From assembly GCA_018668095.1 (NCBI GenBank), contig JABIQF010000035.1:1-6569 (forward strand): a DNA stretch of 6,569 nucleotides, given 5' to 3'. The translations under genes and the position numbers were made by a program. How positions within the stretch are numbered: the first letter of the stretch is position 1; each line of letters opens with the position of its first letter. This document shows, piece by piece, positions 1 through 5,323 of the stretch. This DNA comes from Cellvibrionales bacterium. Its GTDB lineage: Bacteria; Pseudomonadota; Gammaproteobacteria; Pseudomonadales; UBA7434. The notes beneath the pieces were generated by a model. That model had not been told where the DNA came from. It saw only the letters and a list, made by a program, of their open reading frames with translations, and made no database searches.

Positions 1-319
1 AAAGATTAACAATAAGTTATAAAGCGCCATTTAAATCTTGATTCAATAGAGATATTTGTCACTAAAAATTTAAAAATGCTATATTTTTCAGAAGAATATA
101 AAAATATCATAATGATATTTCTATATTACACAGCCATTTTCTATAGCAACAATAACAGAGCAACTTAGCAAGGCTATCTACGATTAAAGATAAAATCTTC
201 CAATAACAGAATCGATAAGAACCGCACTCTTTAATGAACTTAATCAACTCTTTAATCAATTTTTTACAAATCAATCACCCATTAAAGCAGCCGTTAAACG
301 AATCCCAAACTCAATAGGC
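1..319. other. AT-rich non-coding stretch
   Basis: No reading frame of convincing length or composition was found on either strand. The stretch is very rich in A and T. It holds the palindrome at 95-127 and two copies of ACTCTTTAAT (226-235 and 247-256) spaced 21 bp, two helical turns. It could be the control region of a gene beyond the left edge, but nothing in the window tells which gene that is. Confidence 0.6.
95..127. repeat. 33-bp near-perfect AT-rich palindrome
   Basis: Arms 95-110 and 112-127 are reverse complements around a single central A at 111, with one mismatched pair (101/121). The core AAATATCAT-A-ATGATATTT (102-120) is perfect. It resembles a dimeric repressor operator or a cruciform-prone site. 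It is not a good Fur box: the core matches the 7-1-7 consensus at only about 4 of 7 positions per arm. AT-richness raises the chance of a random palindrome, so its function is open. Confidence 0.5.
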
Positions 320-353
320 AAAAAAAAAGCCCACTCATTACAAGTGGGCTTTT
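320..353 (-). terminator. Rho-independent terminator of amtB
   Basis: AAAAGCCCACT (325-335) pairs perfectly with AGTGGGCTTTT (343-353) across a 7-nt loop. On the minus strand the stem is followed by a run of nine T (complement of 320-328), the classic intrinsic terminator layout. It lies about 50 bp past the amtB stop. The opposite strand has only four T, so it should work mainly leftward. It implies that amtB is not co-transcribed with anything further left. Confidence 0.9.
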
Positions 354-404
354 AAATTCAGCGTTACCGTTAAAGCATCGCTAAACTTACTAAGAGCATT
401 ACAA

Positions 405-1718
405 CTAGATGTCATAACCTCTTTCGTTATGTGATACCAAATCAAGACCTTCTGCTTCTTGATCTTCATCAACACGGATACCACCTGTTAACAAACCGAT
501 GACCTTAAATATAATGTAAGTCACAACCGCTGTGTAAGCGATAGTAGCCACAACACCCGTTGATTGAATCAATAACTGATCGCTAATGCTGTTATCTAAA
601 CCTTGACCGCTAAACAAGCCAAGCTCAGAGCTAGCAAAAACAGCTACAGCCAATGTACCCAAAATGCCGCCAACGCCGTGAACAGGCATAACGTCTAAGG
701 AGTCATCAATTTTAAGCTTTTGCTTCATGTAGAGAGTGGCGTAAAAACAAATAACACCCGCTGAAATACCAATAACCATTGCGCCCGCAGGACCAACAAA
801 GCCCGATGCTGGCGTAATAGTACCTAGACCCGCAACCATACCAGTAATGATGCCTAATACGCTTGGCTTGCCGTATTTAACCCACTCGATAATCGACCAA
901 GTTGCCGCGCCACAAGCCGCTGACAAATGAGTGACTAGAATAGCCATACCTGCATCACCGTTAGCACCTAATGCACTACCGCCATTAAAGCCGAACCAAC
1001 CAACCCATAGCATACCTGCACCAGCAACTGATAACGTTAGGTTGTGTGGTGGCATTGGCATAGAAGGAAAGCCACTTCGTGGACCTACCATTAACGCCGC
1101 TACTAAGGCTGCAACACCAGCAGTAATATGAACAACAATACCGCCTGCAAAGTCGAGTGCGCCTTTGTCGCCTAACCAACCGCCGCCCCATACCCAATGG
1201 CATACAGGTGCATAAACGGCTAACAACCAAAAGACAGTAAACAACATAACCGCACTAAATTTAATGCGCTCAGCAAAACCGCCAATAACCAGTGCAGGTG
1301 TAATAATGGCAAAGGTCATTTGAAACATGAGGAAAACACTTTCAGGGATATCACCTGACATGCTGTCTTCAGTTACATTAGCAAGAAACATATTGCTAAG
1401 ATCACCAATAAAGTTATTGCCTTCGCTAAACGCTAAGCTGTAACCCGCAACAAACCAAACAACAGAAGCAACACAGGCAATAGAGAAACACTGCATCAAT
1501 ACTGATAATACGTTTTTAGAGCGAACCAAGCCGGCATAGAATAAAGCTAAACCCGGAAGTGTCATAAACAGCACCAAAGCTGTTGATGTCATGATCCATG
1601 AAGTGTTGGCACCACTCAGCTCATCTTGCGCTGAGGCGGCAACTGATAACAGTAAAGCCGCAAGGCCTGCCACTGTTGTTTTAATTAATCGTTCAATATT
1701 CAAGGTAGAATTCCCCAT
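405..1718 (-). CDS. amtB: Ammonium channel AmtB (Amt/Mep/Rh family)
   Basis: Inner-membrane channel that conducts ammonia/ammonium for nitrogen scavenging. The 437-aa product has a signal peptide (residues 11-30, ending ASA before QDE) and then about 11 hydrophobic spans, as in E. coli AmtB. By motif alignment from memory, the pore residues are present: twin histidines H197 (in DFAGGIVVH) and H347 (in DVMPVHGVGG), Phe gate F136 (QMTF) and F244 (WFGFN), vestibule residues W177 and S248, and structural D189. The C-terminal tail from about residue 413 (IRVDEDQEAEGLD...ERGYDI) is the family's conserved PII/GlnK-docking tail. No glnK lies next to it. The ATG at 1718 lacks a clear Shine-Dalgarno; a TTG at 1703 has GGGGA 8 nt upstream and would give 432 aa, so the true start is uncertain. 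Control appears to be NtrC/sigma-54 (see 1782-1877). Confidence 0.97.
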   Translation of the reverse strand: MGNSTLNIERLIKTTVAGLAALLLSVAASAQDELSGANTSWIMTSTALVLFMTLPGLALFYAGLVRSKNVLSVLMQCFSIACVASVVWFVAGYSLAFSEGNNFIGDLSNMFLANVTEDSMSGDIPESVFLMFQMTFAIITPALVIGGFAERIKFSAVMLFTVFWLLAVYAPVCHWVWGGGWLGDKGALDFAGGIVVHITAGVAALVAALMVGPRSGFPSMPMPPHNLTLSVAGAGMLWVGWFGFNGGSALGANGDAGMAILVTHLSAACGAATWSIIEWVKYGKPSVLGIITGMVAGLGTITPASGFVGPAGAMVIGISAGVICFYATLYMKQKLKIDDSLDVMPVHGVGGILGTLAVAVFASSELGLFSGQGLDNSISDQLLIQSTGVVATIAYTAVVTYIIFKVIGLLTGGIRVDEDQEAEGLDLVSHNERGYDI

Positions 1719-1781
1719 ACAGGTTATTAAATTTTTTGCTGTTAAAATATTAATGTGGCGCGATCTTATGGGCTTTTACTG

Positions 1782-1797
1782 TGCAAATCGAGTGCTT
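1782..1797 (-). promoter_or_regulatory. Candidate sigma-54 (-24/-12) promoter of amtB
   Basis: Read on the minus strand this is AAGCACTCGATTTGCA, against the sigma-54 consensus TGGCACRNNNNTTGCW. GCAC and TTGCA are intact at exactly the right spacing; the first T and first G of the -24 element and the R are not matched. Transcription would begin near 1771 and leave a leader of about 53 nt. The two NtrC-type dyads just upstream make the call much stronger than the motif alone. Confidence 0.7.
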
Positions 1798-1821
1798 TAA
1801 TGGGGAATTAAACGATTTATT

Positions 1822-1838
1822 TGCACTCTGGCGGTGCT
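1822..1838. promoter_or_regulatory. NtrC-type binding site, promoter-proximal
   Basis: TGCACTCTGGCGGTGCT has the NtrC (NRI) dyad form TGCACY-N5-GGTGCA with only the last base off. Its centre (1830) is about 59 bp upstream of the predicted sigma-54 start, which is closer than many NtrC enhancers. It probably works together with the stronger site 39 bp further upstream. Confidence 0.7.
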
Positions 1839-1860
1839 TTGTACAGCACTACCAATAACA

Positions 1861-1877
1861 AGCACCAAGCTGGTGCA
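1861..1877. promoter_or_regulatory. NtrC-type binding site, promoter-distal
   Basis: AGCACCAAGCTGGTGCA matches the NtrC consensus dyad TGCACC-N5-GGTGCA at every defined base except the first. Its centre (1869) is about 98 bp upstream of the predicted amtB start, a usual enhancer distance. Paired dyads upstream of a sigma-54 promoter are the standard plan for glnA- and glnK/amtB-type promoters, so amtB is inferred to be induced by phosphorylated NtrC under nitrogen limitation. Confidence 0.78.
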
Positions 1878-2021
1878 TTTGATGAAGTCACAGGTCCAAA
1901 ATAAGGCCGTTATAGGTTGCAACTAAAGTCCAACACCGTGTATCAGCAGCTGTAATCCGACGACTTACCAGAAGCATTACGTGCAATAACAGCCATACAA
2001 GGTATATTTGCCACCGCAACG

Positions 2022-2038
2022 GGGTAAGCCGCTTACCC
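2022..2038 (+). repeat. Small perfect hairpin upstream of the methyltransferase
   Basis: GGGTAAG (2022-2028) and CTTACCC (2032-2038) are perfect inverted repeats around the loop CCG. If translation starts at 2068, the hairpin sits 29 nt before the start codon, in the leader. If it starts at the upstream TTG (2008), the hairpin lies inside the coding sequence. It has no T-tract, so it is not a terminator. It could be an operator, a leader structure or chance. Confidence 0.35.
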
Positions 2039-2067
2039 ACCAACAAATTGATAGAAGAAGAGAAGCC

Positions 2068-2892
2068 ATGAACGATAGCAACGGTTATCAGCAAAAGAAA
2101 AGTCGTTTTGACAATATGCTGACTATTTATGGGCGCAAGCCAGTATTAGAAGCCTTACAAGATACATCAATACCCATATACCGTGTGCATTTAGCTAACA
2201 GTAATAAAAAGGCTCCCATACTTGTCAAAATTGAAGCGCTAGCAGCTCAGCGTGAAATAGTGACTGAGCACATTGATAAACTTGCGCTATCACGCATCTC
2301 TCGAAGCAGTAAACAAGATCAGGGAGTTGCTGCCGATCTAGCCCTTCCAGGCTACCAGCAATTAGCGAGTTTTTTAAATGGCTATGAAGCAGAGAGTCAT
2401 GATCGCTTTCTTGCGGTTGATAACGTATCCAATCCTCAGAATTTAGGCATGATTATTCGTTCGGCAGCGGCATCGGGTATACGAGGTTTAATTATTCCTA
2501 AACAAGGATCGGCAACATTAGGGCCACTGGTCATAAAGGCAAGTGCCGGTGGCATCTTTAAGTGCCCTATTATTTGTTGTGAACAACTGAGTGATGCGAT
2601 TACGGCATTGCAGGAACGCGGAGTAAAAGTAGCTACCTTATGTGCAGAGAATGACGGTGCTAATAGCGGCAGTCATCAAACGCATTTAAAGAGTGTTAGC
2701 TTACAAGCGCTTACCCAGCAAGCACCTGCCCCCACAGTATTTGTGTTAGGTAATGAGACCGAGGGTGTATCGTCACAGACACAGTCTCAAGCTGACTATA
2801 GTGTTTATATCCCTATGCATAATGCGGTTGAATCTTTGAATGTGGCTATTACTGCAGCGTTAATTGCATTTGCGCCTTATGGTGAAGGTTAG
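2068..2892 (+). CDS. SpoU/TrmH-family RNA 2'-O-methyltransferase, RlmB-like
   Basis: SAM-dependent SPOUT enzyme predicted to methylate a ribose 2'-OH in rRNA or tRNA. From the ATG at 2068 it is 274 aa. An N-terminal L30-like substrate-binding domain (about residues 19-90) begins IYGRKPVLEAL and ends QDQGVAAD, like the HQGVVA of RlmB. The catalytic knot domain carries SpoU motif 1 (DNVSNPQNLGMIIRSAAASG, N125 and R131), motif 2 (LGNETEG, 227-233) and motif 3 (IPMHNAVESLNVA, N258), so all three are intact. E. coli RlmB is about 243 aa. The start at 2068 is preferred for the purine-rich AGAAGAGAAG just upstream; an in-frame TTG at 2008 preceded by AAGG would add 20 residues (MPPQRGKPLT...). The gene stands alone between divergent amtB and a convergent gene, not beside rnr, the usual rlmB partner in E. 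coli. The target (23S G2251 or another nucleotide) cannot be fixed, so no symbol is given. Confidence 0.9.
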   Translation: MNDSNGYQQKKSRFDNMLTIYGRKPVLEALQDTSIPIYRVHLANSNKKAPILVKIEALAAQREIVTEHIDKLALSRISRSSKQDQGVAADLALPGYQQLASFLNGYEAESHDRFLAVDNVSNPQNLGMIIRSAAASGIRGLIIPKQGSATLGPLVIKASAGGIFKCPIICCEQLSDAITALQERGVKVATLCAENDGANSGSHQTHLKSVSLQALTQQAPAPTVFVLGNETEGVSSQTQSQADYSVYIPMHNAVESLNVAITAALIAFAPYGEG

Positions 2893-2932
2893 GATCAATA
2901 AAAGTTTAAGACTATCGGCCTTTGTCTCATCA

Positions 2933-2976
2933 TCTTCAATAAAAAATTCAAAAAAAATCTAAGCTTTTATTGAAGA
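2933..2976. repeat. 12-bp inverted repeat in the convergent gap
   Basis: TCTTCAATAAAA (2933-2944) is the exact reverse complement of TTTTATTGAAGA (2965-2976), with 20 nt between. The right arm covers the last codons and the stop of the leftward FimL-like gene. A further TCAATAAAAG (2895-2904) could pair with 2964-2973 instead. The stem is AT-only apart from two G-C pairs, and no T-run follows it, but the minus-strand loop holds a run of eight T. It may help end transcription from both converging genes; no ordinary GC-rich terminator is visible between 2893 and 2966. Confidence 0.35.
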
Positions 2977-4868
2977 GCCTTCACACTGTCATCAATCAAC
3001 TTAGCCACCATATTATCCACCGATCGCCCAGCCGCCAATTCCTCTAACAAATACTCAACACTGACTAAAGCATCGGCTAAGCGTTCTAGCCAATCCTCTC
3101 CCACGGCATCATTAGAATTACCCTGATAAGCCGTATTCAATAAAACCGCGCAGCGATTCATTAATGCCTCCGCATTATCGATACCCATCATATCAAAAGC
3201 ACCGGCAATGCTTTCTAAGCAAACACCCACGTTAGCAATATGTTCTCTATCATAATTGGAGTCGATATAAGCAATAACCGCACGCTTTGCAAAGCCAATA
3301 TTCGATTTTGACTCTTCATATAAATTCATTTGTGCTTGCTGTAACAACCCTTTAGCAACAGTAGATTGAGCCTCTTGACTATCAACACCATCGAGCAAAG
3401 AACCTGTCAGCAACGCATTCTCAATATACAAAATCATATTAGCGACATCTAATAAAGCTTCTTGATCGGGCGATTCAATTCGCCAACCATTCATTTGCTC
3501 AATAGAGTTATCAATCGGCGCTGTAGCCGCCACATAACCGCTCACTTTTAACACCGCAGATATGCGCTCACAATTCGCTACCAATATATTGATATCATCC
3601 GCTTCACACAGCCCGCTCTCTGACATCATATCGAGAATACGCTTAGCACCCAGCAACTCATCCTTTACAACGTCTAGCATCGAAAGCAATGCTTTGTAAG
3701 TGCTGCGCTCCATCGCCTCGCGATGAGCCACCAACGATTTATCACTCCATGATAGCGGCGTAAACTGACCTAATTGATTAAGATCTTCATCGTTAACATT
3801 CTGCGCGTCTGCCAAAAGTAATAATAACGTTAACTCCGCTAAAACCGAGGTATCAGGCAAGCTATGCATACCGTGTAAAGGGTCTTTCTCTAAACGTTTT
3901 AAGCTGCGATCAAACTTAGTGAAAAAGTGTCTACGCTGCGGTGTTAACTCAAGCGTTTCGTTGTTAAAGGCCGCTACAATTTTTTTCACTAAACGCCAAA
4001 CCGAAGCATTGACACTGCCATCACATAAATCAATCGCACGCTCCGCAACCCTATCGATTAATACTAATTTGGCACTCACTTCACTATCACGCAATAAACC
4101 AATCAGGCCCGTTTGATACATTTGACGTAAGCGCCTAAATGTTTTTTGCTGCTCTTCTGTATTATCAGTAGGGTTTTCACTAATCGATTCTTCAGTGTCT
4201 TTTTCAATATCTTTTTCAATGTCTTTTTCAGAGCCTTTTTCAAAATCTTTTACAGCATCATCTTCAGAATTCGCGAGCGGTACTAAACTCAGCTCCATGA
4301 CTTCTGTAGTGACAGACTCCAACACTTTATTGCTGGGCTCACTTTGACCCGCCTCAACTAAGTTTTTACTCTGATACTCAAATTCGATTAAGGTACTTTC
4401 TGTCACAAATGATGATAGCCCTGCACTCGCCAAAGCATAAAAACAAGGCGCCAATAACAATGGCGATGAAACACCTGTGGTTTGTACATACTCAAAAAAA
4501 CGTGGCAATAAATAAACGCATTGGAACAAAGCGTCATACTCGCGCGCGCTGATCACTTCGTCGTCAGCTTGTGCTTGACACACCCTCTTCACAGCCTGCG
4601 CCAACTGCACCGACAAATTTGCCGCTACCGATAAATCCAATAACGAGAAGACTCCCGACACCTCGTCTAATTGCAATGATAATTTCTCTATTAAAGCCTC
4701 GGCTGGCACCGCATCATTAAGGCTTTGCTCAATCAGTAAATTTAGCTGCTCAGAAACTCTCGATAAAGCCTCAACAAGTTCAGGCTCAACCACATCAAAA
4801 GCACTTTGCGGAGAATGAAATGGTAAATGAGAAGGCGATTCTTTAACGGCAGAATTAGGCTGGTTCAC
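2967..4868 (-). CDS. fimL: FimL-like protein, ChpA N-terminal (pseudo-Hpt) homologue
   Basis: In Pseudomonas aeruginosa, FimL is a cytoplasmic protein that promotes type IV pilus function and cAMP/Vfr signalling, working with FimV and the Pil-Chp system; it resembles the N-terminus of the ChpA kinase. The 633-aa product here is alpha-helical and soluble, with no signal peptide. Segments recall ChpA from memory: about 66-95 (LDEVSGVFSLLDLSVAANLS), 245-330 (RRLRQMYQTGLIGLLRDSEV, later FDRSLKRLEKD) and 592-610 (DWLERLADALVSVEYLLEEL). Where ChpA has an HQVQG-type segment this protein has DEVSG, and no HxxKG motif occurs anywhere, so phosphotransfer is not expected. HATPase, CheW and receiver domains are absent. 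An acidic E-K repeat linker (about 202-240) separates the two halves and may explain why it is longer than FimL (about 560 aa, from memory). The start is GTG at 4868 with GAAGAGAG 7 nt upstream; the next Met is residue 191. The family call is moderately sure; the function is inferred. Confidence 0.75.
   Translation of the reverse strand: MNQPNSAVKESPSHLPFHSPQSAFDVVEPELVEALSRVSEQLNLLIEQSLNDAVPAEALIEKLSLQLDEVSGVFSLLDLSVAANLSVQLAQAVKRVCQAQADDEVISAREYDALFQCVYLLPRFFEYVQTTGVSSPLLLAPCFYALASAGLSSFVTESTLIEFEYQSKNLVEAGQSEPSNKVLESVTTEVMELSLVPLANSEDDAVKDFEKGSEKDIEKDIEKDTEESISENPTDNTEEQQKTFRRLRQMYQTGLIGLLRDSEVSAKLVLIDRVAERAIDLCDGSVNASVWRLVKKIVAAFNNETLELTPQRRHFFTKFDRSLKRLEKDPLHGMHSLPDTSVLAELTLLLLLADAQNVNDEDLNQLGQFTPLSWSDKSLVAHREAMERSTYKALLSMLDVVKDELLGAKRILDMMSESGLCEADDINILVANCERISAVLKVSGYVAATAPIDNSIEQMNGWRIESPDQEALLDVANMILYIENALLTGSLLDGVDSQEAQSTVAKGLLQQAQMNLYEESKSNIGFAKRAVIAYIDSNYDREHIANVGVCLESIAGAFDMMGIDNAEALMNRCAVLLNTAYQGNSNDAVGEDWLERLADALVSVEYLLEELAAGRSVDNMVAKLIDDSVKALQ
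4197..4256. repeat. Five 12-bp tandem repeats inside the fimL-like gene
   Basis: Units of 12 bp begin at 4197, 4209, 4221, 4233 and 4245, of the form (g/a)tctttttcaat; the first three are nearly identical and the last two have drifted. On the coding strand they give a four-residue period (EKGS, EKDI, EKDI, EKDT) at about protein residues 209-225. The period is a multiple of three, so copy-number change would lengthen or shorten the acidic linker without a frameshift. Confidence 0.85.
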
Positions 4869-4992
4869 GTAAGTTCTCTCTTCTATTGTGGCGGCTTCAA
4901 TTAGCTTTTTACAATTAATAGCACGGTCGATTTTTCAAATAGTGTGGCTAACATTGAGTATAGGTAATAAGGCATTAGGTGCTTGTTATAGC

Positions 4993-5131
4993 GCTCTAAT
5001 CGTAAGACGCAGCGGCCTAGATGTGACCGGTGTCGCCTTTTACAACTCAGCCATATCTCTGCCAAGGCAGATTCGTAGAAAGAATAGTTACTCAACAAGA
5101 CAGATTCGATTTCTGTCTTATCGATTAGAGC
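4993..5131. repeat. 139-bp segment bounded by inverted repeats
   Basis: The left arm GCTCTAATCGTAAGAC (4993-5008) is the reverse complement of the right arm GTCTTATCGATTAGAGC (5115-5131) except for one inserted base. The interior is not strongly symmetric apart from the hairpin at 5097-5119, whose right arm overlaps the outer repeat. No target-site duplication or transposase was seen, and the ends do not fit integron attC core sites. It could be a small MITE- or REP-like repeat, a regulatory RNA fold or chance. Confidence 0.5.
5097..5119. repeat. 8-bp perfect hairpin
   Basis: AAGACAGA (5097-5104) pairs with TCTGTCTT (5112-5119) around a 7-nt loop. No T-run follows on either strand, so it does not look like an intrinsic terminator. 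Its right arm shares bases with the right arm of the larger inverted repeat (5115-5131), so the two folds would be mutually exclusive. Confidence 0.5.
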
Positions 5132-5166
5132 AAGGCCTTTGAGCGCTGAAACGATCGCTGAATGAA

Positions 5167-5195
5167 TTGTTCTTTATACCGATTATGCTTATAAA
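5167..5195 (+). promoter_or_regulatory. Candidate sigma-70 promoter for nhaB, distal
   Basis: TTGTTC (5167-5172) and TATAAA (5190-5195) are separated by 17 bp. The -10 matches at 5 of 6 positions and the -35 at only 3 of 6. It would give a leader of about 120 nt before nhaB. Confidence 0.35.
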
Positions 5196-5220
5196 ACCCC
5201 AAAAGAAGTCATAGACGGTC

Positions 5221-5226
5221 TATAAT
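5221..5226 (+). promoter_or_regulatory. Candidate -10 box for nhaB, proximal
   Basis: A perfect TATAAT lies 97 bp before the nhaB start codon. No good -35 is found 16-18 bp upstream (CCCAAA at 17 bp), so an activator or the distal promoter may be needed. The leader would be about 90 nt. Confidence 0.4.
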
Positions 5227-5240
5227 TTACACGTTGGCAC

Positions 5241-5258
5241 TTAGCGATAAGTTAGCGA
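5241..5258. repeat. TTAGCGA direct repeat just downstream of the -10
   Basis: TTAGCGA occurs at 5241-5247 and again at 5252-5258, an 11-bp period (one helical turn), followed at once by the palindrome GCTAGC (5259-5264). Position and phasing, right after TATAAT, suit a repressor operator in the nhaB leader, but no known regulator motif was recognised. Confidence 0.35.
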
Positions 5259-5311
5259 GCTAGCCACACAGAAAAACATCCACCTTCAGTGTGTTTAACC
5301 CTACATTCCAC

Positions 5312-5315
5312 AGGA
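5312..5315 (+). promoter_or_regulatory. Ribosome binding site of nhaB
   Basis: AGGA lies 8 nt before the ATG at 5324. It fixes the nhaB start, which also agrees with the family N-terminus (RNFLG about 12 residues in). Confidence 0.75.
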
Positions 5316-5323
5316 TTTATTTC

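Larger units (their letters stand above)
4869..5323. other. Long intergenic region between divergent fimL-like gene and nhaB
   Basis: About 455 bp without a credible gene. Open frames at 4888-5142 (plus) and 4901-5098 (minus) overlap each other, show no recognisable protein features and are judged spurious. The left end must hold the fimL-like promoter, for which no convincing -35/-10 pair was seen. The middle holds inverted repeats (4993-5131), and the right end holds the candidate nhaB promoter and leader. Confidence 0.7.

Noticed and set aside
931..1230. Plus-strand frame 931-1131 and minus-strand frame 985-1230
   Set aside because: Both lie wholly inside amtB in other frames, which has strong family motifs throughout.
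1888..2094. Minus-strand 68-codon frame across the amtB/methyltransferase gap
   Set aside because: It overlaps the start of the methyltransferase and has no recognisable motif; its upper end is antisense to real coding sequence.
3927..3929. His in HFFTKF (residue 314 of the FimL-like protein) as an Hpt phosphosite
   Set aside because: The motif HxxKG is not formed: the Lys is one place too far and no Gly follows.
4888..5142. Plus-strand 84-codon frame and its minus-strand counterpart (4901-5098)
   Set aside because: They overlap each other antisense, begin without a convincing ribosome binding site, and the plus frame spans the inverted repeats; nothing protein-like was recognised.
5233..5248. 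Possible sigma-54 -24 element (TTGGCAC at 5234-5240)
   Set aside because: No TTGC -12 element follows at the needed spacing.
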